A stretch of 64,000 nucleotides of DNA from Chitinophaga filiformis (GCF_021646545.1 NZ_JAKIRP010000014.1:182969-246968), one strand, 5' to 3'. Shown: positions 16,340-25,788, numbered from the stretch's first letter. Made by a program: numbers and translations. Notes: generated from the sequence alone by a model not told the origin.

Positions 16340-17007
16340 ATTCCCTGCAATAACTCAGGCGCTAGCCTGACACTTCTAATTATCTCTTCCAGCTTAGCCC
16401 TGACTAAACTTAAGGGATGGTTAGGGAATTGAGCATCATAATGCGCAGCTTCTGCAAGATTCATGAGAAATCCTTCAGTGACGGTTTTATCATAGGGATC
16501 TGCAGCCCAGCCAAGAATACGTCCTGTTTCATCATCAATTGAAATCGTGCCTGCTGCCATAAACTGAGGACTGATCATCGCTTCCCGCATACCGGTTGCT
16601 CCCTGTTCAATCGCCTGGACCTTGATCACATAGCTTCGATCCTCAAAAGGAATTGTCAAAGCCCCAATGTAAAGCACGCCTCTTTCTTCACGCGGTAATT
16701 TGAATATCGTTTCAATACAGCGTACGCCGTGTATATCTGTTATGTCTACCTGAATAAGCCCACCACCGCTTTGGGTTACCATTGGGCGGTAAAAATTCCT
16801 CAGTTCTTCTACAGGGCTATCGTAGGGTACATCTGGCGCCAACTCAAAATAATTGATTGAAAGCACCGCCGGAAATGAAGGATGCACCCATGATATTTCA
16901 TCAGCATTCTGTGCCCGCTTCTTCCAGCCAAGGTCAGAAAATGATACAGCGTGAATACCGGCCTTTGGTTCCTGTCTGCCGAGTCCGAATAACTTTCTTA
17001 GATTCAT
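16336..17007 (-). CDS. Conserved hypothetical protein at the end of the LytTR/ABC operon
   Basis: A 223-residue protein with no signal peptide or membrane segment, so probably cytosolic. It starts LRKLFGLGRQEP, contains a mixed alpha/beta core (VLSINYFELAPDVPYDSP, GVLYIGALTIPFEDRSYVIKVQAIEQG) and ends in a helix (LVRAKLEEIIRSVRLAPELL). I do not recognise the family. It is 17 bases after the permease gene and likely shares its transcript. Confidence 0.7.
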   Translation of the reverse strand: MNLRKLFGLGRQEPKAGIHAVSFSDLGWKKRAQNADEISWVHPSFPAVLSINYFELAPDVPYDSPVEELRNFYRPMVTQSGGGLIQVDITDIHGVRCIETIFKLPREERGVLYIGALTIPFEDRSYVIKVQAIEQGATGMREAMISPQFMAAGTISIDDETGRILGWAADPYDKTVTEGFLMNLAEAAHYDAQFPNHPLSLVRAKLEEIIRSVRLAPELLQGI

Positions 17008-17024
17008 TAACTATCAATATTTAT

Positions 17025-18338
17025 TTACGCCTTCCTCCCAATCCATTTAATCGCCTCTTTCCACGTGATCTTCTTTCCATACATCAGTATACCCGTACGG
17101 TATATCTTGCCTGCCATCCACGTGGTGAACAGGAACCCTGCTATAAGCAGGCTGATTGACAATCCCAGCTGCCAGTAAGGTACTGTGCCGGGCACGCCGT
17201 AAGGTATGCGCGCCATCATCACCATGGGTGATGTAAATGGAATAATACTTCCCCAGAATGCCAATGGGCCTGTTGGGTTTTGTACAGAAGATATCATCAC
17301 CATAATACCAATGATAATCGGTAATGTGATAGGAAATGTCAATGCCTGTGCATCGGTAGGGTCTTCATTCACCAGACTACCAACCGCTGCAAATAAAGCC
17401 GAATAGAAGAGGTATCCTCCGAGGAAGTAGAAGATGAAGCAGGTGATCACAACTGTCCAGTTAACACTTCCCACTACGAACTGGATCTTCTCCATTGCTT
17501 CCATGGCAGCAGCACTGCTGGAGCTTTGCATCATAGCGCCACCTTCACTCATGGCGCTTACAGTGTCGCCTGAAAGGAACAACGGTAACACCAGCTGCAC
17601 ACAAATAATCAGCACTACCCAGATCAGGAATTGCAGCAATCCAACCGCTGCTATGCCGATGATCTTTCCCATCATCAGCTGAAAAGGTTTTACACTGGAG
17701 ATCATCACTTCTGCTATACGGCTCACCTTTTCCTCCATCACACCACGCATTACCGACATACCGAAAAACATAAGGATAATGTAAATGATAAACCCACTGG
17801 CATATCCAACACCGTAGGCAACCGCAGAACTTCCCTTCTTGCCCTCCTCCCCTGTTTTGAAATCAATGCTGATATCAGATTTCACAGCTTTCAACTGGTT
17901 GGCATCTATGTTCACTTTCTTCAGCCGTTCTTCTTCAATCAGATCATTCACGCGGCGCGTCAGGCGACTTTCAACTGCCAGGCCGGGCTGTGCATTGCTG
18001 TAGTAAGTGATGCCGGACGGACGGTCAATGTCCAGTTCCGGAATATAGAGCAGACCAGCGTAACCATAGTCGGCGTATTTATGCTGAAATGAATCCACAC
18101 TGGTATTTAACAGGTATTTATAGTATACGCCTTTATCGTCGGGGAAACGGTTCATGAAAAGATGGCTGTCATCTATCACGGCAATACGTTTCTCTTCTTT
18201 TGTATTTGTTGCGATCAGAATAGGGATCACTACCATCGCGGCAAAGAACAGCGGCACCAGTAGTGTTACTACCAGGAAGGAGCGCTTCCTTACGCGGGTC
18301 ATAAATTCTCTCTTTATTATCAGCCAGATTTTGTTCAT
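17025..18338 (-). CDS. ABC transporter permease, NatB-like (ABC-2)
   Basis: A 437-residue permease with an N-terminal membrane segment (SFLVVTLLVPLFFAAMVVIPILI), a large extracytoplasmic domain of about 130 residues, then five or more hydrophobic helices (GFIIYIILMFFGMSVMRGVMEEK, CFIFYFLGGYLFYSALFAAVGS, LPIIIGIMVMI). MSVMRGVMEEKVSRIAEVMISS is the typical ABC2_membrane_3 / NatB coupling region. It pairs with the ATPase at 18397. NatAB-type pumps export sodium or peptides in other bacteria; here the substrate is unknown. It is 58 bases after the ATPase gene. Confidence 0.92.
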   Translation of the reverse strand: MNKIWLIIKREFMTRVRKRSFLVVTLLVPLFFAAMVVIPILIATNTKEEKRIAVIDDSHLFMNRFPDDKGVYYKYLLNTSVDSFQHKYADYGYAGLLYIPELDIDRPSGITYYSNAQPGLAVESRLTRRVNDLIEEERLKKVNIDANQLKAVKSDISIDFKTGEEGKKGSSAVAYGVGYASGFIIYIILMFFGMSVMRGVMEEKVSRIAEVMISSVKPFQLMMGKIIGIAAVGLLQFLIWVVLIICVQLVLPLFLSGDTVSAMSEGGAMMQSSSSAAAMEAMEKIQFVVGSVNWTVVITCFIFYFLGGYLFYSALFAAVGSLVNEDPTDAQALTFPITLPIIIGIMVMISSVQNPTGPLAFWGSIIPFTSPMVMMARIPYGVPGTVPYWQLGLSISLLIAGFLFTTWMAGKIYRTGILMYGKKITWKEAIKWIGRKA

Positions 18339-18396
18339 AGAAATTAGGAGTAACGGGTTAGAAATAACGAATTTTCAGCGGTTAGGAATGACCAGA

Positions 18397-19350
18397 TCAG
18401 GAATAAGCAGGTTGACTTTCATTGGCAGAGCCTACTGCTGCATTCGTCATCGAAGTGACCTGCTGAATAAATACCTCATTGATGGAAGGTAGTATTTCCT
18501 GGAAATAGGTAACAGGTATTTCCTGCCTGATGAAATGCATCAGGATATCGTTGGTTGTACTGCCTTCGCTGAGCTTCACAGTATAAGCAAGTCCCTCCTG
18601 TTTGATGATCGAAAAATGATAGGTAGCCATCTGTGCGAAGTTAGGCATGACACCTACGCCTATGCGGAACAGATGCTGCTTGAAATCCTGTTTGATCTGT
18701 TTTACTTCACCGTCCAGCAATTTCTTCCCCTGGTTTACTAGTACGATACGGTCGCATATTTCTTCCACCTGCTCCATTCTGTGGGTAGAAAAAATAATGG
18801 TGGTACCGTTCCGGCTGAGGTCAAATATTTCCTGCTTGATAAGATTGGCGTTGATAGGATCAAGTCCGGAAAATGGTTCATCGAGTATCAGCAATTCCGG
18901 GCTGTGCATAATGGTGGAAATGAACTGCACTTTTTGCTGCATCCCTTTACTCAGTTCCTCCACTTTTTTATTGTACCAGGTGTTGATCTCAAATTTATCG
19001 AACCAGTATTTGATCTTATTTTTTGCATCCTTTTCCGACATTCCTTTCAGCTGTGCCAGGTATAAGGCCTGTTCGCCCACCTTCATTTTCTTGTAGAGCC
19101 CTCTTTCTTCCGGCATATAACCGATGGAATGGATGTCTGTGCGGGGATCGAAAGGACGCCCGTTGAACAATATCTCCCCCTGATCAGGATAAAAGATACC
19201 AGTGATCATGCGCAGCAATGTTGTTTTACCAGCGCCATTAGGACCCAGTAATCCGAATATGCTGCCCTTGGGAATAACAAAACTGATATCGTCTACTGCC
19301 TTGTGAGTGGCATAGTATTTACGCAGATGTTTTATTTCTATGAGGTTCAT
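18397..19350 (-). CDS. ABC transporter ATP-binding protein, NatA-like
   Basis: A 317-residue ATPase. Walker A GPNGAGKTT, signature LSKGMQQKV (the SKGMQ variant of this family), Walker B LLILDEPFSGLD, switch His in STHR. The C-terminal 90 residues form the DUF4162-type extension seen in NatA-like ATPases. It lies 38 bases after the response regulator gene, so the transporter is probably controlled by, and co-transcribed with, the LytS/LytTR pair. Confidence 0.95.
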   Translation of the reverse strand: MNLIEIKHLRKYYATHKAVDDISFVIPKGSIFGLLGPNGAGKTTLLRMITGIFYPDQGEILFNGRPFDPRTDIHSIGYMPEERGLYKKMKVGEQALYLAQLKGMSEKDAKNKIKYWFDKFEINTWYNKKVEELSKGMQQKVQFISTIMHSPELLILDEPFSGLDPINANLIKQEIFDLSRNGTTIIFSTHRMEQVEEICDRIVLVNQGKKLLDGEVKQIKQDFKQHLFRIGVGVMPNFAQMATYHFSIIKQEGLAYTVKLSEGSTTNDILMHFIRQEIPVTYFQEILPSINEVFIQQVTSMTNAAVGSANESQPAYS

Positions 19351-19388
19351 AGAATAAATGTAAAAAAATAATATGAGAGAAAGGGAAA

Positions 19389-20081
19389 TTACCTCAATAT
19401 GCTCTCTGCTGCGTGGGCGTAGGCTGCGCCGATGCTGACAGGCACCTGGCCGATGTACAGACAGTTCCTGTCTGCTTTTTCAATTTTGTTGTTTGCTACG
19501 ATGAATGACCGGTGTACACGGGTAAACTTATCTGGTGGCAACAGGGCCAGGGCTTCCTGCATGGACAGACGGGAAAGGATGCGTTTATCTTTCAATACAA
19601 AACTGATGTAATTACCGGCACTCTCCAGGTACAGGATATCATCAAACGGAACCTTATATTGTTCATAACCACTCTTGATCATGATATGAGCAGGCACATC
19701 TGATTTCTGACGTTGTTGTATCAGCTCTTGCAACCCCTTTGCTTTGTTGCATGCTTTCAGGAAGCGTTCAAAAGAAAATGGTTTCAGTAAGTAGTCGAGT
19801 GCATCCAGTTCAAAACTTTGCACCGCATGTTCGGAGTAAGCAGTGGTAAATATCACCATAGGTCCGCCAGGCAGGGTGGTCATGAGTTCCAGACCGGAGA
19901 TGTCGGGCATGCGTATGTCGAGGAAAAGCAGGTCTACTTTTTCCAGTTGCAGGTATTCCAGTGCCTTGAACGGATCAGTGAAATAACCTTTGATCTCCAG
20001 GAAAGGAACCTGTGCAGCATGTGTACGTATGACGGACAACGCTACCTGTTCATCGTCTATAGCAATCGCAGTTAACCTCAT
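19389..20081 (-). CDS. LytTR-type response regulator
   Basis: A 230-residue regulator. Receiver domain at residues 1-120 with the acidic pocket DDE, phospho-acceptor Asp in LLFLDIRMPDISG, Thr in FTTAYSEHA and Lys in LLKPF. The LytTR DNA-binding domain is at about 135-230 (YKVPFDDILYLESAGNYISF, FTRVHRSFIVA). Its ATG overlaps the kinase stop by 4 bases, so the two are translationally coupled. Targets probably include the downstream ABC genes. Confidence 0.95.
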   Translation of the reverse strand: MRLTAIAIDDEQVALSVIRTHAAQVPFLEIKGYFTDPFKALEYLQLEKVDLLFLDIRMPDISGLELMTTLPGGPMVIFTTAYSEHAVQSFELDALDYLLKPFSFERFLKACNKAKGLQELIQQRQKSDVPAHIMIKSGYEQYKVPFDDILYLESAGNYISFVLKDKRILSRLSMQEALALLPPDKFTRVHRSFIVANNKIEKADRNCLYIGQVPVSIGAAYAHAAESILR

Positions 20082-21586
20082 ACTATTTCAATGGTAAGAT
20101 GTACAAAATATTCGGTAGCTGTTTCCCGGATGTTTAACTCATGCTTATCGGGATACAACAATGTCAGACGCTGCCGTACATTGACCAATCCGATTCCCAT
20201 GCTGTCTTTTTCTACCTCAACGGCCCTGTTGGCGTGTACGGTATTATATACATCAAAATAGATCTTATCTGGTGTGCAGGATAAAGATATTGTAATACGC
20301 GATTTGCTGCGCAGGCTGATGCCATGTTTAAACGCATTCTCCACGAAAGGGATCAGTAGCATCGGCGCTATTTCATGATCGCAATGGGCATCATTTATAT
20401 TGATCTCGATGTGTATGTCCGGCGCTCCCTGTGCACGTAAGCGTTGCAGTGCAATGTAGTTTTCCAGGTAAGCTATTTCTTTGGTGAGAGATATACGTTC
20501 CAGCAAATTATCATGCAACATGAACCGCATCATATCGCCCAGTTTCTGTATGCCTTCGCTGGTAGAAGATGCTTTTTCCGCCAATGCAGTTCCATATAAA
20601 GTATTTAATGCGTTGAAGAGAAAATGCGGATTGATCTGCCAGCGTAAAAAGTCAAGTCCTGTTTCAGACTGATCAAGCGCCTTACGTAATCCGAGGATGG
20701 TATTATCGCGGGACTGCCGCATGTTAAAGATCCACAACGATAATGGCAGCACCAGAAACAGGGAACCGGCATATAAAGCAAAGCAGAACGCCAGTAATGC
20801 CTGCGCCTGGATATGGTGATCTATGATCCAGAAGAGTGGGAGCAGCGCTAAAACTGATATGGAGACAAATGCTGTATCTCTTATCAATATACGGAGGTTC
20901 TGATGAAGGCGGTAACGGGGAAGCAGGCGATACTGTAATATGTGATATGTACTGCCATAGTACAAACCAATGAAAAACATAAAAACACCTTTTTCAATCG
21001 TTCTTCTCCCCGGTAATATCAGGGTAATTGCTGCCAGCAAAAGCAGCATAGTGATCAGCTCCACGATCACCTGGTTGAACCATGGCTTCTTAGAGATCCT
21101 GGGGTGTAGTTGCTGAAAGTATAGATACCTTACAGCATAATATAATGCGTATAAGGTGGCGTAAAAAATTGTAATGATAAAAGCTGATTTTGCGCAATGC
21201 ATGTGTACACCACGTACAGTTTTGTATACGCCAAACAAATAGCCGTTATACCAGGTAGAGGCGACCATTATCGTCAGGAATATCGCCCCGCAGGTGATTA
21301 TTAATAAGGGCACGCCCATCTGCCAACGTCCTTTCTCAAAGAATGAGGGAATGACCCAGGTGTTTACACTCAGGAAAGCGAGGTATACAACTGTAATATG
21401 TGCAAGCAATGGTAACAGGTAATGTTTATAATAATCGAATACCTGGTGATATCTGGCGAACTTCTCACCATATTCATGTTGCAGCTCAAATACGTTATAA
21501 GAGACGCTCTTATATAAAAGAGAGAATATGATCAACAGGAAAAGCCCTGTTGCAACACCTAGTTCTGTTTTTCTTAGCTGGTTCAT
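20078..21586 (-). CDS. LytS-type sensor histidine kinase
   Basis: A 502-residue kinase. The N-terminal 300 residues are hydrophobic with about eight membrane segments and no recognisable ligand domain. The His_kinase domain carries the phospho-acceptor box RWQINPHFLFNALNTLYG, and a degenerate GHKL ATPase has the N-box ENAFKHGISL and the glycine-rich GIGLVNVRQRL. It is the first gene of a five-gene unit (kinase, regulator, ATPase, permease, hypothetical). An inverted repeat lies just upstream at 21624. Confidence 0.93.
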   Translation of the reverse strand: MNQLRKTELGVATGLFLLIIFSLLYKSVSYNVFELQHEYGEKFARYHQVFDYYKHYLLPLLAHITVVYLAFLSVNTWVIPSFFEKGRWQMGVPLLIITCGAIFLTIMVASTWYNGYLFGVYKTVRGVHMHCAKSAFIITIFYATLYALYYAVRYLYFQQLHPRISKKPWFNQVIVELITMLLLLAAITLILPGRRTIEKGVFMFFIGLYYGSTYHILQYRLLPRYRLHQNLRILIRDTAFVSISVLALLPLFWIIDHHIQAQALLAFCFALYAGSLFLVLPLSLWIFNMRQSRDNTILGLRKALDQSETGLDFLRWQINPHFLFNALNTLYGTALAEKASSTSEGIQKLGDMMRFMLHDNLLERISLTKEIAYLENYIALQRLRAQGAPDIHIEININDAHCDHEIAPMLLIPFVENAFKHGISLRSKSRITISLSCTPDKIYFDVYNTVHANRAVEVEKDSMGIGLVNVRQRLTLLYPDKHELNIRETATEYFVHLTIEIV

Positions 21587-21623
21587 AAGGATAAAACTTT
21601 CGGCAATGATAGTTATCCCTTTT

Positions 21624-21642
21624 ACACTTTTTTAAAAAGTGT
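21624..21642. repeat. Inverted repeat before the LytS-type kinase gene
   Basis: ACACTTTTT-T-AAAAAGTGT, a 9-1-9 perfect repeat between the stop of the FAD oxidoreductase (21656) and the kinase start (21586). There is no T tract after it on the reverse strand, so an operator is as likely as a terminator. A near match to the -7 box (TATCATTG, 21611-21604) follows it on the reverse strand. Confidence 0.4.
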
Positions 21643-21655
21643 GATAAAACGGATA

Positions 21656-23218
21656 CTATGCGTGATAGAAAGCCACAATCCGCTCTGCTACCCGTTCTCC
21701 ATCCATAGCGGCCGACACAATACCGCCTGCATATCCGGCTCCTTCACCACAAGGGTACAAGCCGCTGATCTGGGGATGCATCAGCGTATCATCTTCACGG
21801 GGGATGCGTACAGGAGAAGAAGTGCGGGACTCTGTAGCTACAAGAATAGCATCAGCAGTATAATATCCCTTCATCTTACGGCCAAACGCTTTAAAGGCGG
21901 CAGCCAGTCGTTGGTGTACACTAACGGGCAGGACATCACGGAGATCAGCACTGTTTACACCAGGTAAATAAGAGCAGGGAGGTAAGGTTGCAGAAAGCTT
22001 ATTGTGCACGAAATCGGTCATCCGTTGAGCGGGCGCAACAAATTGTCCGCCGCCGGCAGTAAAGGCATCGCGCTCTACCATCTGCTGATAATACATAGCG
22101 GCCAGCGGCCCTTTATCTGCAAAAGGTGCAAAGTCAGTTTCATCAACGGTGACTACCATTCCGGAATTAGCGTAGGGGTTATCTCGTCTTGAAGGAGACC
22201 ATCCATTTACGACGAGTTCTCCGGGGTCTGTCGATGCTGGCGCAATGATGCCACCGGGACACATACAGAAAGAGAACACGCCTCTTCCTTCCACCTGCTC
22301 AACAAGACTATAGCTGGCTGGGGGTAAGTACTCATTTCTCGTCGGACAATGATATTGTGCACTGTCAATTAATGCCTGCGGATGTTCTACACGCACACCC
22401 AATGCAAATGGCTTGGCAGTGATAAAAATATTTTTCTGATGCAACAAACGGAAGATGTCTCTTGCAGAGTGGCCTGTAGCCAGGATTACCTGCGATGCGG
22501 AGAAGGTTTGTCCGTCGGCGGTGCTCACACCCGTTACCTGATTATTCCTGGTTAAAATATCAGTTACTTTTTGTTCAAATAGTACCATACCACCGCTATT
22601 GATGATCTGCTCACGCATAGCGACAATAATATGTGGTAATTTATTAGTACCTATATGGGGGTGTGCATCATACATGATCTTTTCGGTGGCACCGAAATGG
22701 ACAAAGATGCTGAGTATACGGTTTATGTCGCCACGTTTATTGGAGCGTGTATATAATTTACCGTCAGAATAAGTACCGGCGCCACCTTCACCGAAGCAGT
22801 AGTTGGACTCGGGATTAACAACTCCTGTCTTATTTAATGCAGCAAGGTCTCTCCGTCTTGCCCGTACATCCTTACCACGCTCCAGTACTATGGGTCTGAT
22901 ACCTGCTTCTATCAGGCGAAGCGCTGCGAACAAACCTGCAGGGCCTGCGCCTACAATGATTGCCTGGGGCGCATTTGCAGGCAATATATCATATATGGGT
23001 ATGATACGTTCCCTTTCCTGGAAAGGCTCATTCACGAACACTTTAATAGTAAGCATGAAATAAACCTGCCTGGAACGGGCGTCAATAGAGCGTTTGAGCA
23101 GATGGAAGCCGGTGATGGCGGAAGACTTTACACCAAGAGCAGCAGCAGCCTCCCCGATAATGGTGGTGTCGGAAGCCGCCTGGGAAGGCAACAATTTGAG
23201 AGAGAGTTGTTGAATCAT
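21656..23218 (-). CDS. FAD-dependent dehydrogenase (COG2509-like oxidoreductase)
   Basis: A 520-residue flavoprotein. A ~85-residue N-terminal extension precedes the FAD-binding motif IIVGAGPAGLFAALRLIEAG. The following motifs LERGKDVRARR, NYCFGEGGAGTYSDGKLYTR, VILATGHSARDIF and the C-terminal GLYPCGEGAGYAGGIVSAAMDGER are characteristic of this uncharacterised oxidoreductase family common in bacteria. The electron acceptor and substrate are unknown. It stands 103 bases downstream of the DUF3127 gene on the same strand; a hairpin between them suggests separate transcripts. Confidence 0.88.
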   Translation of the reverse strand: MIQQLSLKLLPSQAASDTTIIGEAAAALGVKSSAITGFHLLKRSIDARSRQVYFMLTIKVFVNEPFQERERIIPIYDILPANAPQAIIVGAGPAGLFAALRLIEAGIRPIVLERGKDVRARRRDLAALNKTGVVNPESNYCFGEGGAGTYSDGKLYTRSNKRGDINRILSIFVHFGATEKIMYDAHPHIGTNKLPHIIVAMREQIINSGGMVLFEQKVTDILTRNNQVTGVSTADGQTFSASQVILATGHSARDIFRLLHQKNIFITAKPFALGVRVEHPQALIDSAQYHCPTRNEYLPPASYSLVEQVEGRGVFSFCMCPGGIIAPASTDPGELVVNGWSPSRRDNPYANSGMVVTVDETDFAPFADKGPLAAMYYQQMVERDAFTAGGGQFVAPAQRMTDFVHNKLSATLPPCSYLPGVNSADLRDVLPVSVHQRLAAAFKAFGRKMKGYYTADAILVATESRTSSPVRIPREDDTLMHPQISGLYPCGEGAGYAGGIVSAAMDGERVAERIVAFYHA

Positions 23219-23253
23219 ATGGACAATGGTTAGGTAGTTATCCTAACAATTGA

Positions 23254-23284
23254 AAACGGATACCCGTATTTCAGGTATCCGTTT
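23254..23284 (-). terminator. Probable terminator of the DUF3127 gene
   Basis: Perfect 11-base stem AAACGGATACC / GGTATCCGTTT with a 9-base loop. On the reverse strand the stem ends in TTTTC. It lies 38 bases after the stop at 23322. Confidence 0.55.
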
Positions 23285-23321
23285 CCAGTTATTTTGTTAA
23301 CGAGTTGTTATTGTCAGGGCA

Positions 23322-23705
23322 TTAAAATGGCAGATCATCAGCCTGAGCACCTCCGGAAGATACTTCCTGGGAAGTATTGTAATTAGGCATTGAGTCTGTA
23401 GAAGATCCGCCTGCCACAACAGATTCCATGCGCCATGCATCAAGGTTTGTGATGTAATTCACCCTGCCGTCCTTTTCCCAGCGGGTGCCTTTGATGTTGA
23501 AGTAAACCTTCACGGTTTCACCTTCATTGAAGCGATCTACGATAGCAGTTCTGTCCTGCACCGCCTGGAACTTGATGTAGTTGTTTATAACGCGGCCATT
23601 GATATCATCAGACTTTTCGATAACGAACTCCCTGGTTTTAAAGGTTTCGCTACGCTGCATCGTATTATACTTCACGATCAGTTTTCCGGTTATTTCAAAA
23701 CTCAT
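23322..23705 (-). CDS. DUF3127 protein (OB-fold-like, possible single-stranded DNA binder)
   Basis: A 127-residue protein matching the Bacteroidota DUF3127 family: FEITGKLI, SETFKTREFVIEK, YIKFQAVQDR, EGETVKVYFNIKGTRWEKDGRVNYITNLDAWRME. An SSB-like OB-fold layout is followed by a disordered acidic tail ending in DDLPF, very like the acidic DDxPF tail by which SSB binds partner proteins. That similarity is seen directly; a role in DNA metabolism is inference. It has its own -7 element and lies near dnaA. Confidence 0.85.
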   Translation of the reverse strand: MSFEITGKLIVKYNTMQRSETFKTREFVIEKSDDINGRVINNYIKFQAVQDRTAIVDRFNEGETVKVYFNIKGTRWEKDGRVNYITNLDAWRMESVVAGGSSTDSMPNYNTSQEVSSGGAQADDLPF

Positions 23706-23732
23706 ATAAAAATTTTTAGCTGTTCAGAGGGC

Positions 23733-23740
23733 CAAAGATA
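23733..23740 (-). promoter_or_regulatory. -7 element of the DUF3127 gene (TATCTTTG)
   Basis: Exact TAnnTTTG on the reverse strand, 28 bases before the ATG. TTG lies 23 bases further upstream (23766-23764). Confidence 0.5.
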
Positions 23741-24294
23741 GGCTTTTTAGCAGAAGTCCCACGCAATAAAATTTAAAACAGACAGTTATAAAAGAAGTCT
23801 CACAACGTGCGGGCGCGTATATAATAATTTTGCATGGTATTTGCTAACCTAAAGGACATTTTTTTAAATGCAATTACTAACATAGTTTTGCACCCCCGCA
23901 ATGGAATTATTAACATTCGGAGCGATCATTTCTAATGATCAAAAAGTAGCTTGTAGTTGTATACTATAGTATTTTATCAGTAAGTACACATATCTATGAC
24001 AAACAAGTTAACGTCAACTGGAAAAGCCTGGCTATCAAAGCAGTGCAGTACTGACTTTCATCATGTTAAAATGACAAAAAAACTAGGTCAAAAAAGAGAA
24101 TAAAAACAGCGAAAAACAGAGGCGACAAACTGTTATCAGAGAAACAAAAACAAGGGGAGATAAATTTTTTTTTTCAACATTTTCTACTGATATTCGTCGT
24201 CCTGTCTGAAAATCTATCAGCCCCCCACGTTGATAAGATTTACAATTCGAGAACAATCCTTAATTTAAGAACAACATTAATTTACAATAGCTCA
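23741..24294 (+). other. Gene-free region before dnaA
   Basis: Over 500 bases, mostly A/T-rich. Two exact -7 matches face dnaA: TAATTTTG (23825-23832) and TAGTTTTG (23883-23890), both more than 400 bases from its ATG, so the leader may be long. A purine-rich stretch lies at 24070-24165. No TTATCCACA-type DnaA boxes were found by eye, so I do not call an origin. A 22-codon ORF from 23901 is unsupported. Confidence 0.4.
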
Positions 24295-25728
24295 ATGAAT
24301 AAAACTTGCGAACAAGTTTGGGAAAGGTGTCTTAATATAATTAGGGATATTGTGGAATGGCAGCCATTTAAAACCTGGTTTGAACCCATTAAACCCATCC
24401 AGCTTGAAAACAATGTTTTAACCATTCAAGTGCCTAGCCAATTCTTTTATGAATACCTGGAAGAGCACTATGTGGGACTGCTTGGAAAAACTATCAAACG
24501 CGAACTGGGAAAAGAGGCACGACTTGAGTATCGCATTGTGGTGGAAAACGGTACTCCTCACCAGCATCCGAAAACAGTAAACATGCCTGGACAGTTTACA
24601 AACAGCAAGAAGGACAGCGAGGTAGATTTTCCGTTAACCATACAGAATCCTGTAAAGAATCCTTTTGTCATTCCAGGCATCAAACGCGTACAGATCGATT
24701 CACAACTGAACCCGCACTATACGCTGGAATCTTTTATTGAAGGTGACTGTAATCGTGTAGCACGCAGAGCTGGTAAAACTGTTTCTGAAAAACCGGGTGG
24801 TACATCATTCAATCCTTTGGTGATATATGGTAGTGTTGGTCTTGGTAAAACCCACCTTGCCCAGGCAATAGGAAATGAAGTAAAACGCATTCATCCTAAC
24901 AAGGCTGTATTATATGTAAGTGCTGAGAAATTCATCAATCAGTTTATTGATCACTCCAAGAATAGTATCATCAATGATTTTATTCACTTCTATCAGTTAA
25001 TAGATGTATTGATCGTAGATGATATACAATTTTTTGCGCGTGCAGAAAAAACTCAGGATGCATTCTTTGCCATCTTCAACCATCTGCATCAATCCGGTAA
25101 ACAACTTATCTTAACTTCAGATAAACCGCCAAAAGATCTGGACGGTTTACAGGAAAGACTGCTGAGCCGTTTCCGCTGGGGCTTAAGCGCTGACATGCAG
25201 ATGCCGGACTTCGAAACACGTATGGAAATTCTTGAAATGAAAATGCGTAACGATGGTCTGGAAATGCCAAAAGAAGTTGTAAAGTATGTTGCATATAATA
25301 TACAGAACAACGTACGTGAACTGGAAGGCGCACTGATCTCCCTGCTGGCCCAGTCCTCTCTTAACAGAAAAGAGATCGATCTGGAACTGGCGAAACGTGT
25401 ACTGAAATCTTTCGTAAAGACCTCTTCCAAAGAGATCACCATCGAGAGCATACAGAAAATGGTATGCGAATATTTCGATGTGCCTTACGATAAGTTGTTA
25501 CAGAAAACACGTAAACGTGAAATAGTACAGGCACGGCAGATCACCATGTACCTGGCTAAATCATTTACCAAGAATTCTCTTAAGACCATCGGGGAACATT
25601 TTGGCGGACGCGATCACACTACTGTCATCCACTCCTGCCAGACTGTAAAAGACCTGATGGATACTGACAATACATTCCGTGACAATGTAATTGAACTGCA
25701 GCAGAAAGTACAACTGGCTGCCATGTAA
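24295..25728 (+). CDS. dnaA: Chromosomal replication initiator DnaA
   Basis: A 477-residue initiator ATPase that melts oriC and loads the helicase. Domain I (residues 1-85: CEQVWERCLNIIRDIVEWQPFKTWFEP) is followed by a linker and the AAA+ domain with Walker A GSVGLGKTH (179-187), Walker B VLIVDDIQFF, and sensor motif ILTSDKPPKDLDGLQERLLSRF. Domain IV carries the DnaA-box recognition signature GGRDHTTVIHSCQTV. Length and motifs are normal for the phylum. It has a long leader upstream and a strong terminator after it, so it appears monocistronic (no dnaN follows). Confidence 0.98.
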   Translation: MNKTCEQVWERCLNIIRDIVEWQPFKTWFEPIKPIQLENNVLTIQVPSQFFYEYLEEHYVGLLGKTIKRELGKEARLEYRIVVENGTPHQHPKTVNMPGQFTNSKKDSEVDFPLTIQNPVKNPFVIPGIKRVQIDSQLNPHYTLESFIEGDCNRVARRAGKTVSEKPGGTSFNPLVIYGSVGLGKTHLAQAIGNEVKRIHPNKAVLYVSAEKFINQFIDHSKNSIINDFIHFYQLIDVLIVDDIQFFARAEKTQDAFFAIFNHLHQSGKQLILTSDKPPKDLDGLQERLLSRFRWGLSADMQMPDFETRMEILEMKMRNDGLEMPKEVVKYVAYNIQNNVRELEGALISLLAQSSLNRKEIDLELAKRVLKSFVKTSSKEITIESIQKMVCEYFDVPYDKLLQKTRKREIVQARQITMYLAKSFTKNSLKTIGEHFGGRDHTTVIHSCQTVKDLMDTDNTFRDNVIELQQKVQLAAM

Positions 25729-25757
25729 TGAATTCCCCTATATACCTAACTTATTTG

Positions 25758-25788
25758 TCCCGGGTAAATAACCCGGGATTTTTTTTAT
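25758..25788 (+). terminator. Rho-independent terminator after dnaA
   Basis: Perfect stem TCCCGGGT / ACCCGGGA with a 5-base loop and eight T residues, 29 bases after the dnaA stop. Confidence 0.92.

Noticed and set aside
23229..23247. Short inverted repeat GTTAGG/CCTAAC at the start of the FAD oxidoreductase gene
   Set aside because: Only six paired bases and no T tract; too weak to call.
23741..24294. Replication origin beside dnaA
   Set aside because: No DnaA boxes of the TTATCCACA kind were found on either strand by eye.
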